A stretch of 64,000 bases of DNA from Actinophytocola sp044466355 (GTDB taxonomy: Bacteria > Actinomycetota > Actinomycetes > Mycobacteriales > Pseudonocardiaceae): positions 248,001 to 312,000 of the forward strand of contig NZ_JBITMQ010000010.1 in assembly GCF_044466355.1 (NCBI RefSeq), read 5' to 3'. Each line of letters opens with the position of its first letter. Position 1 is the first letter of the stretch. Both the position numbers and the translations under genes were made by a program. The notes under the pieces were generated by a model. It was not told the DNA's origin. It made no database searches and worked only from the letters and a program-made list of their open reading frames with translations. Of the stretch, positions 17,350 to 26,762 are shown piece after piece.

Positions 17350-18546
17350 TCACAATGCCGGAACCCGGTCCGGCTCCCCGGTCCGGGGCGCGTTGTCGGC
17401 GACACGCCTGTTCTTCGGACGGCTCCAGTGCTTCATCGCCGGGAGTTCGACGAACTTGTAGAGCAGCCAGCCACAGGCCAGGTTGATGACGAACAGGGCG
17501 ACGATGAGCAAGATGCCGCCGACCGTGCCGTACTCGGTGTCGCCGAACACGGCGGGCCGGATCGCGAACACGACGATCGCCTGGGTCATGAAGAACCCGA
17601 ACGACACCTTGCCCAGCCACACCATCGGCCTGGTGCCGAGGAAGGTGCGGTTCCCGCTCAGGTTGGCCGACGCGAGCGCGCCGATCGTCACCGCGATCGG
17701 GACCAGCGTGACCAGCGTGATGTTGTACGGGTACGGCACCGCGAGCGCGAGCACGAGACCGCCCACGGCCAGCACGCCCACCAGCGAGAGGGGAATCCTC
17801 GGCCACCGGCCACTCATCACGATGCGCGCGACGATCATGCCGATGGCGAACTCGAACAACCGCATCGGCGGGAAGAAGTAGACGAACCAGAACTGCGGGA
17901 TCGAGATGTTCTGCCACGGCGGGGTGTCCGAGAGGACCTGCCGCGAGACGACGGTGGCGACGACAAGCAGCGCCAGCACGACGCCCGCCGACAGCCACAA
18001 CCTGTTCACGGGGATCCGGTTGATCGGGAGCAACATGAGCGGGAAGACGAGGTAGAACAGCATTTCCCCGTTCAGCGACCAGGCCGGACCGTTCCCGCCG
18101 CCCCAGAAGCTCGGGTCGGTGAACCACGTGTCGATGAAGAACAGGTTCAGGATGCCACCGTTCGTGGTGAACACTCCCGCGAAGAGGATCATGCAGAGCG
18201 CCCACGTCACGAGGTGGCTGGGAAAGACCTTCACCACCCGCCGCCGCCAGAAGGACGTCACCCGGTCACCGGGTTTGGCCGACCAGGCCATGACGAATCC
18301 GCTGAGCAGAAAGAAGCACGAAACGGCGACGATACCGGCCCTGAACCCGTTGTCGCCGAGGACCTTCACGAGGCCGTCGTCGGCGAACGGAGCCGCTAGA
18401 TTCGGGTCACCCGGGTGCTGCGGTTTCCAGACGTGGGTGAAGAACACCAACAGTGCGGCGACAAACCGCAGACCGGTCAGCGCGGGCAGGTCCCGTTTGA
18501 GTGTGTTCGACGGCTTCACGTCGACCAGCGGTGGGGTGGCGGACAA
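17350..18546 (-). CDS. Acyltransferase-3 family membrane O-acyltransferase, copy 1
   Basis: 398 residues with about ten membrane segments. The TTG start at 18546 is supported by GAGGAG 7 bases upstream, and the paralogue uses the same arrangement. LTGLRFVAALLVFFTHVW holds the conserved Arg-x10-His pair, SFWRRRVVKVFPSH the cytoplasmic basic loop, and GPAWSLNGEMLFYL the WSL-x2-E motif. Family members move acyl groups onto sugars, macrolides or envelope polymers. By eye it is about two-thirds identical to the next gene. The substrate is unknown. Confidence 0.9.
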   Translation of the reverse strand: MSATPPLVDVKPSNTLKRDLPALTGLRFVAALLVFFTHVWKPQHPGDPNLAAPFADDGLVKVLGDNGFRAGIVAVSCFFLLSGFVMAWSAKPGDRVTSFWRRRVVKVFPSHLVTWALCMILFAGVFTTNGGILNLFFIDTWFTDPSFWGGGNGPAWSLNGEMLFYLVFPLMLLPINRIPVNRLWLSAGVVLALLVVATVVSRQVLSDTPPWQNISIPQFWFVYFFPPMRLFEFAIGMIVARIVMSGRWPRIPLSLVGVLAVGGLVLALAVPYPYNITLVTLVPIAVTIGALASANLSGNRTFLGTRPMVWLGKVSFGFFMTQAIVVFAIRPAVFGDTEYGTVGGILLIVALFVINLACGWLLYKFVELPAMKHWSRPKNRRVADNAPRTGEPDRVPAL

Positions 18547-18730
18547 TGTCGACTCCTCTATCTCAACCTGGCCTGGACCAGGGATAAACGCCGTGCTGGC
18601 GATGTCGCCACTAAACGCATTACTATCCTCTCCGCGTTCATGATTGACGCACCAAGAATAGCAACCGGCAACGAAAATTGATTATCGACGGTTGCGCATT
18701 TTACTGGCGCGACCCCACGCAGACAGACCA
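18547..18730 (-). promoter_or_regulatory. Upstream region of acyltransferase 1, duplicated at 19977-20140
   Basis: The roughly 150 bases before the TTG start are clearly similar to those before acyltransferase 2. Both contain ATAAACGCCGTGCTGGCGA and TTGATTATCGACGGTTGCGCA at corresponding places, so the two genes should share promoter and regulation. The shared blocks are AT-richer than the genes. Confidence 0.55.
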
Positions 18731-18759
18731 CTGGCCGGGCAGGAAACCCGCCCGGCCAG
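18731..18759 (-). terminator. Terminator of acyltransferase 2
   Basis: CTGGCCGGGC and its perfect complement surround a 9-base loop, just past the stop at 18777. The hairpin and the bases after it (AGTGACGCCATCAGCTAT) match the copy at 17307-17345. Confidence 0.75.
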
Positions 18760-18776
18760 TGACGCCATCAGCTATT

Positions 18777-19976
18777 TCACAATGCCGGAACCTTGTCCGG
18801 TTCGTCAGTCCGCGGCGCGTTGCCGGCCGCGGGCTTCTTCTTCGAGCGACTCCAGCGCTTCATCGCGGGCAGCTCGACGCCGATGTGGAGCAACCAGCCG
18901 CAGAACAGGTTGACGGCGAACAGGCCGAGGATGAGCAGGGTGCCGCCGACGACACCGAACTCGACGTCGGGGAGCACCGCGTACCGCACCCCGAGCAGAA
19001 CGGCCGACTGTGTCATGTAGAACCCGAACGACACCCTGCCGAGCCACTCCATCGGACCGGTGCCGAGCACGGTGCGGCGGCCCCGCAGGTTCGCCGACGC
19101 GAGGTTGCCGATCGCGAGTGCGATCGGGACGAGCGAGACGAAGGCGACCCGGTATGCGAACGGCACCTCGGGAATGAGCAGGTAGCTGCCCACGAGCAGC
19201 ACGCCGACGATGGCGACCGGAATTCGTGGCCACCTGCCGCTCATCACGATGCGCGCCACCAGCACGCCGAGGAGGAACTCGAACAGCCGCATCGGCGGGA
19301 AGAAGTACACGAACCAGAACTGCGGGATCGAGAACTCGCCGCCGTACGTCGGGGTGTCCGGGATGACCGTCGCCGTGAAGAGGCAGGCGCCCGCGTACAG
19401 CGCCACGAGAACGCCGGCCGACAGCCACAACATCTTGTCGGGGATCCGCCTGATCGGCAGCAGCAGAATCGGAAAGAGGAGGTAGAACAGCATTTCGGCG
19501 TTCAGTGACCAGGCCGGGCCGTTCGCGCCACCCCAGAAGCTCAGTTCGTTGAACCAGGTGTCGAGGAAGAACAGGTTCAGGATGCCGTTGTTCGTGGTGA
19601 ACGCGCTCGCGAAGAGGAGCATGCACAGGGCCCACGTCACGGCGTGACTCGGGAAGATCTTCACGACACGCCGTCGCCAGAACGAGGTCATCCGCTGGCC
19701 GGACTTGAAGGACCAGGTGATGACGAACCCGCTGAGCATGAAGAAAAGCGTCATCGCCATGTAGGTCGCGGGGGTGGCGAGCGTGATGAGTGTCGCGGTG
19801 AGACCGTCGTCGCTGAACGGCGCCGCGAGGTTGGCGTTACCGGGGTGGATCGGGTGAACCACGTGACCGAAGAACACGATCAGTGCGGCGATGAACCGCA
19901 AACCGGTCAAGGCCGGCAGGTCCCGTTGGCCTGTGTTCGGCGACTTCACGTCGACCAGCGGTGTTTTGGCGGACAA
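18777..19976 (-). CDS. Acyltransferase-3 family membrane O-acyltransferase, copy 2
   Basis: 399 residues. The TTG start at 19976 mirrors copy 1 and has GAGGAG upstream; the frame extends to 20102 but that part aligns with the non-coding leader of copy 1. LTGLRFIAALIVFFGHVV (Arg-x10-His) and GPAWSLNAEMLFYL are conserved. It is a tandem duplicate of 17350-18546, including leader and terminator. The region after the first catalytic His (about residues 55-85) differs most, which may reflect different acceptors. Confidence 0.9.
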   Translation of the reverse strand: MSAKTPLVDVKSPNTGQRDLPALTGLRFIAALIVFFGHVVHPIHPGNANLAAPFSDDGLTATLITLATPATYMAMTLFFMLSGFVITWSFKSGQRMTSFWRRRVVKIFPSHAVTWALCMLLFASAFTTNNGILNLFFLDTWFNELSFWGGANGPAWSLNAEMLFYLLFPILLLPIRRIPDKMLWLSAGVLVALYAGACLFTATVIPDTPTYGGEFSIPQFWFVYFFPPMRLFEFLLGVLVARIVMSGRWPRIPVAIVGVLLVGSYLLIPEVPFAYRVAFVSLVPIALAIGNLASANLRGRRTVLGTGPMEWLGRVSFGFYMTQSAVLLGVRYAVLPDVEFGVVGGTLLILGLFAVNLFCGWLLHIGVELPAMKRWSRSKKKPAAGNAPRTDEPDKVPAL

Positions 19977-20162
19977 TGTCAACTCCTCTACTTCAACTGG
20001 CCCGAGACCAGGAATAAACGCCGTGCTGGCGAGGCCGCCGCTGAAAGCATTGCGTACCTTCTCTGTATTCTCGATTGACGAACTCAGAATAGCGCCCGAC
20101 AACCGGATGTTGATTATCGACGGTTGCGCACTGCGCCTTGGAACAACAATTTCCGGAAACGA

Positions 20163-20202
20163 CGAACCGGGGACGGGCGTTGCTTCGCCCGTCCCCGGTT
20201 CG
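20163..20202. terminator. Hairpin terminator
   Basis: A perfect 16-bp stem (CGAACCGGGGACGGGC) with an 8-base loop lies directly after the stop of the minus-strand exporter at 20219. Confidence 0.78.
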
Positions 20203-20218
20203 ACCGGTTGTTCAGTGC

Positions 20219-21811
20219 TCAGACAGCGGCACGTTCGGGATCAGGTTCCGGTTCCCCGTCCGCTTCGGCGTCGGGTGCGGGCGCGTCGTGCGCGGCGCCG
20301 AACGGCTGGACGTGTCCCATCCCGCGCCACGCCACGATGGCGACGACGACGTACCCGATCGCGGCGACCACCGCGACGGTGATCATGCCGGTGTTGAAGG
20401 CCTCGTGTGCCGAGCCGAGCAACGCGTCGCCCTGGGCCTCGGGCAACGTGGGCGCGACGGCCACCGCACCGGTGATGCCGTCGCCCGCCGACGCCGCCGC
20501 GTCCGCGGGCACGCCGGCCGGCACGGTGACGTTGCCCTGGTACACGGCGGTCGCCACGCTGCCCATCGCCGCGACACCGATCGCGACACCGAGCTCGCCG
20601 CCGGTCGAGACCATGCCACCGACCGCGCCCGCCTTCTCCTGCGGGATGTTCGACATGACCACGTGGTTGGTCACCGGGCCGATCGGGCTGGCCCCGATCA
20701 TCACGATGCCGAGGCCGATGATCACGATCACGACCCCGCCGACCGCCTGGACCAGCGTCAGCGTCAGCGCGCCCACCATCGCGATCAGCAGCCCGACCGC
20801 GACCACGCGACCAGGCCGGAACACGTCGGCGAACTTGGGTGCGATCATGTTGCAGACCATCCCGATGAGCGCCGCGGGCAGCATCCACAGCCCGGCGGCC
20901 AGTACCGACTGCTCCTCGACCAGCTGCAGGTACAGGGCGACGACCAGGGAGAGCGCACCGGACCACAGGCCACCGGTCACGAACACGGCCATGCCGGAGC
21001 GAACCAGCTTGTTCTTGAACAACGTCAGGTCGATCAGCGGGTTCGGGATGCGCGACTGCCGCCGCACGAACAGGGCGATCCCGATGGCGCCGAGCGCCAA
21101 CAGCCCCGCGTCCCGCAGGCCGAACCCGGACCGCGTGGTCTCCTTCAGCGCCGCGACCAGCGGCAGGATCGCCATCAGGAACAACGCGACGCTGCGCAGG
21201 TCGATCGGCCCGCCGTGCGGGTTGCGCGACTCGTCCAGCACGACCGGCCCCGCCAACAGGACGACCGCCATGAGCGGGATCGCGATCAGGAAGACAGAAC
21301 CCCACCAGAACGAGTGCATCAGGATCCCGCCGACCGGCGGGCCGAGCACGACGCCGCCGGCGAGGGCGCTGGCCCACACGCCGAGCGCCATTCCCATCTG
21401 CTTCGGGTTCTTGAACATGCTGACGATGATCGCCAGGGTCAGCGGCGTCAACGCCGCGCCGGACACACCGAGCACCGCCCGCGCGATGATCAGCATCGGC
21501 ACCGAGGTCGCGAACGCGCAGACCAGCGAGGCGACAACGAACACCGAGGAACTGATCAGCAGGACCTTCCGCCTACCGTACCGGTCACCGACGTGTCCCA
21601 TGGTGACCGTCAGGCCGGCCACGATGAACCCGTAGATGTCCGTGATCCACAGCTGCTCGACCGGGCCTGCCTGCAAGTCGTTGGCGATGTGCGGCAGCGC
21701 CAGCAGCAGGACGTTCAGATCCATCGTGACCAGTAACGTGGGCAGCGCCAGGACCGCGAGTGCTATCCATTCTCGGCGCCCCGCCTTCGGTGGCGCGTTT
21801 TCGACGGTCAC
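20219..21811 (-). CDS. MFS drug exporter, DHA2 (14-segment) family
   Basis: 530 residues with about 14 hydrophobic segments. GTG 21811 has GGAAGGGG upstream; the frame extends to 22342 across the divergent promoter and is cut back. MDLNVLLLALPHIANDL in segment 1 and GHVGDRYGRRKVLLI in loop 2-3 are the DHA2 landmarks (SmvA/QacA type). The acidic, Pro-rich tail is unusual but common in actinobacterial copies. It diverges from a FAD monooxygenase gene and probably exports the product of this cluster. Confidence 0.9.
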   Translation of the reverse strand: MTVENAPPKAGRREWIALAVLALPTLLVTMDLNVLLLALPHIANDLQAGPVEQLWITDIYGFIVAGLTVTMGHVGDRYGRRKVLLISSSVFVVASLVCAFATSVPMLIIARAVLGVSGAALTPLTLAIIVSMFKNPKQMGMALGVWASALAGGVVLGPPVGGILMHSFWWGSVFLIAIPLMAVVLLAGPVVLDESRNPHGGPIDLRSVALFLMAILPLVAALKETTRSGFGLRDAGLLALGAIGIALFVRRQSRIPNPLIDLTLFKNKLVRSGMAVFVTGGLWSGALSLVVALYLQLVEEQSVLAAGLWMLPAALIGMVCNMIAPKFADVFRPGRVVAVGLLIAMVGALTLTLVQAVGGVVIVIIGLGIVMIGASPIGPVTNHVVMSNIPQEKAGAVGGMVSTGGELGVAIGVAAMGSVATAVYQGNVTVPAGVPADAAASAGDGITGAVAVAPTLPEAQGDALLGSAHEAFNTGMITVAVVAAIGYVVVAIVAWRGMGHVQPFGAAHDAPAPDAEADGEPEPDPERAAV

Positions 21812-22043
21812 GTTCTTGCCCCTTCCGTTGGCAACACGTCGGGCACCCCCGTCACGGACCCAGTCGTGCACCCCAGGAAACCGAGGGCGGTGTCTCGTAC
21901 TCCGAATGATGACCTTGGCACGCCGATCACCGGTTCGCATCTTCCAGCGTGCGCACTTCGGCTGCTGACGATCCGGCACTTCGCGATAACCGGGAGACAT
22001 TGTCCCGCTGTTAACGTCGAGCCAAACCGGGAAAGGAACCACG
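21812..22043. promoter_or_regulatory. Divergent promoter region, exporter / FAD monooxygenase
   Basis: 232 bases between divergent starts. The part near 22000-22020 (TTGTCCCGCTGTTAACGTCG) is AT-richer and may hold the rightward promoter. No repeat or operator was convincing. Confidence 0.35.
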
Positions 22044-23447
22044 ATGAACAAGACCAGAGAGCGCGCGGTCGTCCTCGGTGGAAGCATGGCAGGTACCCTT
22101 GCCGCGCGTGTACTCGCCGAGTCCTTTTCGGACGTGGTCGTCATCGACCGGGATGATCTCGTAGGCGTGCGTGAGTCACGCCGAGGCACCCCCCACTCGC
22201 ACCACGCACACGGCCTGCACTCACGCGGTCTCATGATCGTCGAGGAGCTGTTTCCCGGGTTGACCGAGGAGGTCCTCGCCACCGGAGCGCTCGCTTCGGA
22301 CATCGGCCGGATTCGCTGGCACTTCAACGGACGGCCGATCACGCCGACCGACGTCGGCCTGGTGATGTTAGCCCCGTCCCGGCCGGTGCTCGAGTACCAC
22401 GTGCGTGGCCGGGTGGCCGCGCTGCCGAACGTCCGCTACCTGGAGCGGCACGACATCCTCCGACCGTTGAGCACCCCGGGACGCGACCGGGTGACCGGCG
22501 TCCTCGTGCGCAGGCAGTGGGACGGCGCCGAGATCGAGTTCGAGGCCGACCTCGTGGTCGACGCCACCGGCCGCGGTTCACGCACACCGGCCTGGCTGGC
22601 CGAGCTCGGCTACGAGCGGCCGGCGGAGGACCGCATCAAGATCGGCCTCACCTACACGACCCGGCACTACCGGGTCGACCCCAAGTGGTTCGAGGGCGCG
22701 CAGTCGATCGTCTTCATCGCCTCGCCCGCGCACCCGCGCGGCGCGTTCTTCGGCCAGCTCGGTGACGGCGTCTGCGTGTTGTCGCTGACCGGCATCCTCG
22801 GCGACCACCCGCCGACCGACCCCGACGGCTTCCTCGAGTTCGCCCGCACACTGCCGAAGTCGGTCATCTACGACGCGATCCGCGAGTCGGAGCCGCTGGA
22901 GAACGCGACCAGCTTCGGGTTCCCGACGAGCGTGCGCCGCCGCTACGAACAGCTGACCCGGTTCCCGGACGGGCTGGTGGTGCTCGGCGACGCCGTCGCC
23001 AGCTTCAACCCGCTGTACGGACAGGGCATGACCGTCACCGCGGTCGAGGCGATGGCGCTGCGGGACATGTTGCGGGAGAAGGGCACCGGCGACATCGAGC
23101 CGAAGAAGTTCCTCAAGGTGGTCGCGGACGCGGTCAAGACGCCGTGGGAGATGAACGCGGGCGGCGACCTCGCCTTCCCCGACGTGCCGGGTGAGCGCAC
23201 GGCCCGGACCCGGTTCGCCAACGCGTACATGGCGCGAGTCCAGTACGCCACGAGCAGGGACCCGAAGGTCACCAGGGCGTTCATGCGCGTGGCGGGCATG
23301 GTCGCCCGGCCGGAGACGCTGTTCAAGCCAGGTCTGGCGGCCAGGGTGCTGCGGCTCGCCCCGCGCATCCCGGAGCCCGGTCCGTCCTGGTTGGACAACG
23401 AGAACACGCCGAACACACCGGACACGGACCTGCCGAAGGCAGCTTGA
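22044..23447 (+). CDS. FAD-dependent monooxygenase (PHBH-like), copy 1
   Basis: 467 residues. RAVVLGGSMAGTLAARVLAE is the N-terminal FAD Rossmann motif, LVVDATGRGSRTPAWL the second FAD/NADPH motif (DG/DATG), and LVVLGDAVASFNPLYGQGMT the third (GDA). These are the three signatures of class A flavoprotein hydroxylases. A paralogue with the same layout is at 40014-41453. One TTA codon lies at 22368. In this setting it probably hydroxylates or epoxidises an aromatic or polyene intermediate; the substrate is unknown. Confidence 0.87.
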   Translation: MNKTRERAVVLGGSMAGTLAARVLAESFSDVVVIDRDDLVGVRESRRGTPHSHHAHGLHSRGLMIVEELFPGLTEEVLATGALASDIGRIRWHFNGRPITPTDVGLVMLAPSRPVLEYHVRGRVAALPNVRYLERHDILRPLSTPGRDRVTGVLVRRQWDGAEIEFEADLVVDATGRGSRTPAWLAELGYERPAEDRIKIGLTYTTRHYRVDPKWFEGAQSIVFIASPAHPRGAFFGQLGDGVCVLSLTGILGDHPPTDPDGFLEFARTLPKSVIYDAIRESEPLENATSFGFPTSVRRRYEQLTRFPDGLVVLGDAVASFNPLYGQGMTVTAVEAMALRDMLREKGTGDIEPKKFLKVVADAVKTPWEMNAGGDLAFPDVPGERTARTRFANAYMARVQYATSRDPKVTRAFMRVAGMVARPETLFKPGLAARVLRLAPRIPEPGPSWLDNENTPNTPDTDLPKAA

Positions 23448-23458
23448 CACACAGCGAG

Positions 23459-23495
23459 AAGCTGGGGTGGACAACGGATGTCCGCCCCAGCTTTT
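23459..23495 (+). terminator. Rho-independent terminator
   Basis: A 14-bp stem (AAGCTGGGGTGGAC with GTCCGCCCCAGCTT, one G-T pair) and a short T-run follow the monooxygenase stop at 23447. Confidence 0.8.
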
Positions 23496-23636
23496 CCCTG
23501 TCCTGGTTCTTGCTCTGTGCGGCACCTGAGCACCGCACCGCGGGAGGGGAGTCGCCGGAAACTCCGAAGCGAAAATGGGGCGACGATGAACCGGCGGTTG
23601 TCTGCCGGTGAAACCCTGCCCCGACAGGAGATTCCG

Positions 23637-25043
23637 ATGGCCGAACGAAAATCGCGTAAGGCAGTGCGCGTCGTCATCATCTACGGCCTGTTGGTCGTGG
23701 TGCCTGTCCTGCTCAGTCTCGTGGTGCTCACCGGCGGCACCGGGGACGGCGCCACGACACCGAACGCCGGCGCGGTCGCGGCGCACCCGCTCGCCCAGCT
23801 GTTGCTGGCGATCGCGGTCGTGGTCGCGGCATGCAAGGCGGCGGGTGCGCTCGTACGCCGGCTCGGCCAACCGCCGGTGATCGGTGAGATCGCCGCGGGC
23901 ATCGTGCTCGGGCCGTCGGTGTTCGGTGCGGTGTGGCCGGAAGGCGCGAACGCGCTGATCCCGTCCGAGATCCTGCCCCAGCTGAACGTGCTGGCACAGG
24001 TGGGTGTCGTCCTGTTCGTGTTCCTGACCGGCCTCGAGCTGAACACGAAGCTGCTTCGCGGGCGCGGGCACCTCTCGGTGGTGGTCAGCCACGTCAGCAT
24101 CGCCGTGCCGTTCGTGCTCGGCGTCGGGCTCGCCGTCGCCGCGTACACCAAGTTCGCGCCGGACGGCTCCGGTTTCCTGGCCTTCGCGCTGTTCATGGGT
24201 GTGTCCATGAGCGTCACCGCACTACCGGTGCTCGTCCGGATCCTGAAGGACACCGGCATGTTCCGCAGCGAGGTCGGCGTCGTCGCGCTGACGTGCGCGG
24301 TGGTCGACGACGTCACCGCGTGGTGCCTGCTCGCGCTGGTGGTCGCCCTGATCACCGCGTCGTCGCTGGCCGGTGTGCTGCTGACCATCGGCCTGGCGAC
24401 CGCGTTCACCGCGTTCCTGTTCCTGGCGGTCAAGCCGCTGATGGCGAAGTTCATCGCGCGGACCGAGCCGTCGGCGCTGCGGCGCCTCGCCCCGCTGGCG
24501 CTGGTCGGCGTCATGCTGTGCGCGATGGCCACCGAGTGGATCGGCGTGCACGCCATGTTCGGCGCGTTCATCTTCGGCCTGGTGATGCCCAGGGGCAACG
24601 CGGTCGAGTCGTGGCTGCACGACAACACCGGCGGTCTCACCACGTCCCTGATGCTGCCGCTGTTCTTCGCGTACAGCGGTCTGCGCACCGACATGGGCCT
24701 GCTGGCGGCCGACGCGACACTGTGGCTGTGGTGCGGCGCGATCCTGCTGATGGCCGTGCTGGGCAAGCTCGGCGGCGCCGCGCTCGCCGCACGCAGTGTC
24801 GGGGAGACCTGGAGCCGGTCGCTGCAGATCGGTTCGCTGATGAACTGTCGCGGTCTAACGGAGCTGATCGTCCTGAACGTCGGCCTCGACCTCGGCGTGC
24901 TCTCGCCGACCATGTTCACCATGCTGGTGCTCATGGCGCTGGTCTCCACCACGATGACCGCACCGCTCACGATGTGGTTCGCCAGGCGCGACCGCACCCC
25001 GCCGCGGGTCGGCGAGGAGCGACCGGTCGCCGCCGCCACGTAG
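23637..25043 (+). CDS. Cation/proton antiporter, CPA2 family, second copy
   Basis: 468 residues with 12-13 hydrophobic segments. ATG 23637 has AGGAG 7 bases upstream. LGQPPVIGEIAAGIVLGPS is the family motif and GSLMNCRGLTELIVLNVGL the late conserved loop. It is a distant paralogue of 2583-3971. Relatives are frequent in enediyne and other toxin clusters, possibly for self-protection. Confidence 0.9.
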   Translation: MAERKSRKAVRVVIIYGLLVVVPVLLSLVVLTGGTGDGATTPNAGAVAAHPLAQLLLAIAVVVAACKAAGALVRRLGQPPVIGEIAAGIVLGPSVFGAVWPEGANALIPSEILPQLNVLAQVGVVLFVFLTGLELNTKLLRGRGHLSVVVSHVSIAVPFVLGVGLAVAAYTKFAPDGSGFLAFALFMGVSMSVTALPVLVRILKDTGMFRSEVGVVALTCAVVDDVTAWCLLALVVALITASSLAGVLLTIGLATAFTAFLFLAVKPLMAKFIARTEPSALRRLAPLALVGVMLCAMATEWIGVHAMFGAFIFGLVMPRGNAVESWLHDNTGGLTTSLMLPLFFAYSGLRTDMGLLAADATLWLWCGAILLMAVLGKLGGAALAARSVGETWSRSLQIGSLMNCRGLTELIVLNVGLDLGVLSPTMFTMLVLMALVSTTMTAPLTMWFARRDRTPPRVGEERPVAAAT

Positions 25044-25051
25044 CCCGTCGT

Positions 25052-25103
25052 ACGACGAAGGCGTCCGTTCTCGCGTCGGTGCGAGGGCGGACGCCTTCGT
25101 CGT
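25052..25103. terminator. Bidirectional hairpin terminator
   Basis: A perfect 16-bp stem (ACGACGAAGGCGTCCG, 25052-25067 with 25088-25103) lies between two convergent genes. Confidence 0.8.
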
Positions 25104-25107
25104 GTCG

Positions 25108-26589
25108 TCAGGCCGCCTTGCGGCCGGGCTTGTCGGTGATGGCGGTGACCGTCGCGCTCCGGCGCGTCCTGCCGAGCAGCAGTGCAGCGAGGACGCCGAG
25201 CACCGTGAACCCGATGGAGGCGGCGTAGGCGACCGAGAAGCCGGTGGTCGCCGCGGTGAGCGGGTCGGGCCCCGAGGCCGCGGACACGGCGACCGTCGAC
25301 ACGATCGCGATGCCCAGAGCCCCGCCGATGTGGAACGCGGCGTTGTTCACGCCGGACCCTACACCGGAGTCGCGGGCGGGCACCCCGGCCAGACCGGCGA
25401 CGGAACCCGCGACGAACGCGAGGCCGAGGCCGGGACCGAACAGCAGCATGCCGGGGAGCATGTCGGCGACGAAGGTGCCGTGCGGCGAAACCCCGGTCAG
25501 GAGGAGGGAACTGAGGCCGGTCAGCACAAGGCCCGCGAGCGCGACGGGCCGCGGGCCGTACCGGTGCACCAGCGGGCCACCCGCGAGCGCCGAGCCCAGG
25601 ATCGTCATGACCGTCATGCACGCGAACATCAGCCCGTACTGGACAGGCGAGTAGCCGAGGACGCCCTGTGCGTACTGCGTCATGAGCATGCCGAGCGCAC
25701 CGTGCACCGCCATGCCGACGGCGAAGATCACGAGGTTGCCACCGACGAAACCCTTGTCGCGGAAGTAGTGCAGTGGCAGCAGGGGCGACGCGGAGCGGCG
25801 CTCGATGCGCACGAACGCGACCAGCAGCACGGCGACGGTGACGAACAGCCCGATGGTCCGCGTGCTCCACCACCCGACCGCGGGCGCGTCGACGATCGCG
25901 TACACGAGCAGCACCATGGCCACCGTGCTGGTGAAGGCGCCTGCCAGGTCGAAGCTCCTGGCGCGGTCGCGGTCGAAACTCTCCTTGAGCACCAACGGGC
26001 TCAGCACGATCATGAGCACGGCGACCGGGATGTTGATGTAGAAGATCCAGCTCCAGCCGGGCCCCGTGGTGAGCGGCCCCCCGAGCAGCGAGCCGACCGT
26101 GCCACCGACACCGCCCGCCGAGCTCCAGATGCCGAGCGCCATGTTGCGTTCGCGGCCCTCGGGGAACATCGTCATGAGGATCGACAGCGCGGTGGGCGTC
26201 ATGATCGCCGCGGCGAAGCCCTGCAGCACCCGCGCGGTGATCAGCACCTCGACCGACCACGCGAGCCCGCAGAACAGCGCGGACACGGCGAGCAGTCCGG
26301 TGCCGATCATGAACATCCGCCGCCTGCCCGCGAGATCGGCGATGCGACCACCGAGCAGGAGCAGCCCGCCGAAGCTGAGCAGGTAGGAGCTCAGCATCCA
26401 CTGCACGGCGCTGGGTGAGAGCGCCAGGTCCACGGTCATCGAGGGAACCGCGACGAACACCGTGGAACCGTCGAGGATGATGATGAAGGTCGCCGCGCAC
26501 AGCACGGCCAACGCCGCCCACCGGCGCGCACCGAGGCGCGCCGGTCCGGAGATGGCCGACACGGTCGCCCGACCGCTGACACCGTCCAT
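25108..26589 (-). CDS. MFS drug exporter, DHA2 (EmrB/QacA) family
   Basis: 493 residues, about 14 membrane segments. ATG 26589 is the best start, although its ribosome site is weak. ILDGSTVFVAVPSMTVDL in segment 1 and GGRIADLAGRRRMFMIG in loop 2-3 mark the family. It is only distantly related to the exporter at 20219-21811. It is a second candidate efflux and resistance gene. Confidence 0.9.
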   Translation of the reverse strand: MDGVSGRATVSAISGPARLGARRWAALAVLCAATFIIILDGSTVFVAVPSMTVDLALSPSAVQWMLSSYLLSFGGLLLLGGRIADLAGRRRMFMIGTGLLAVSALFCGLAWSVEVLITARVLQGFAAAIMTPTALSILMTMFPEGRERNMALGIWSSAGGVGGTVGSLLGGPLTTGPGWSWIFYINIPVAVLMIVLSPLVLKESFDRDRARSFDLAGAFTSTVAMVLLVYAIVDAPAVGWWSTRTIGLFVTVAVLLVAFVRIERRSASPLLPLHYFRDKGFVGGNLVIFAVGMAVHGALGMLMTQYAQGVLGYSPVQYGLMFACMTVMTILGSALAGGPLVHRYGPRPVALAGLVLTGLSSLLLTGVSPHGTFVADMLPGMLLFGPGLGLAFVAGSVAGLAGVPARDSGVGSGVNNAAFHIGGALGIAIVSTVAVSAASGPDPLTAATTGFSVAYAASIGFTVLGVLAALLLGRTRRSATVTAITDKPGRKAA

Positions 26590-26713
26590 GAACACCGTCC
26601 CGGGAAACGAGGCGTCACCCTGCCGGACGCCCGCGATTCGATTGTGGCAGCGGGGAATTCCAGCGAGGTTCTTCCCGGGTGCGGTGGCGTTCCGCACGGG
26701 GTGGCACACACAG

Positions 26714-26747
26714 AAAGTCCAGCCGGCGCGCACACCGGCTGGACTTT
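26714..26747. terminator. Hairpin terminator
   Basis: A perfect 13-bp stem (AAAGTCCAGCCGG / CCGGCTGGACTTT) lies directly after the stop of the solute-binding gene at 26763. Its arms end in A and T runs, so it can work in both directions. Confidence 0.8.
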
Positions 26748-26762
26748 GTTCGTCGCGTCTTC

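Noticed and set aside
20138..21736. Plus-strand frames opposite the DHA2 exporter
   Set aside because: Asp/His/Arg-rich shadow of membrane-protein codons; the minus strand shows 14 hydrophobic segments and family motifs.
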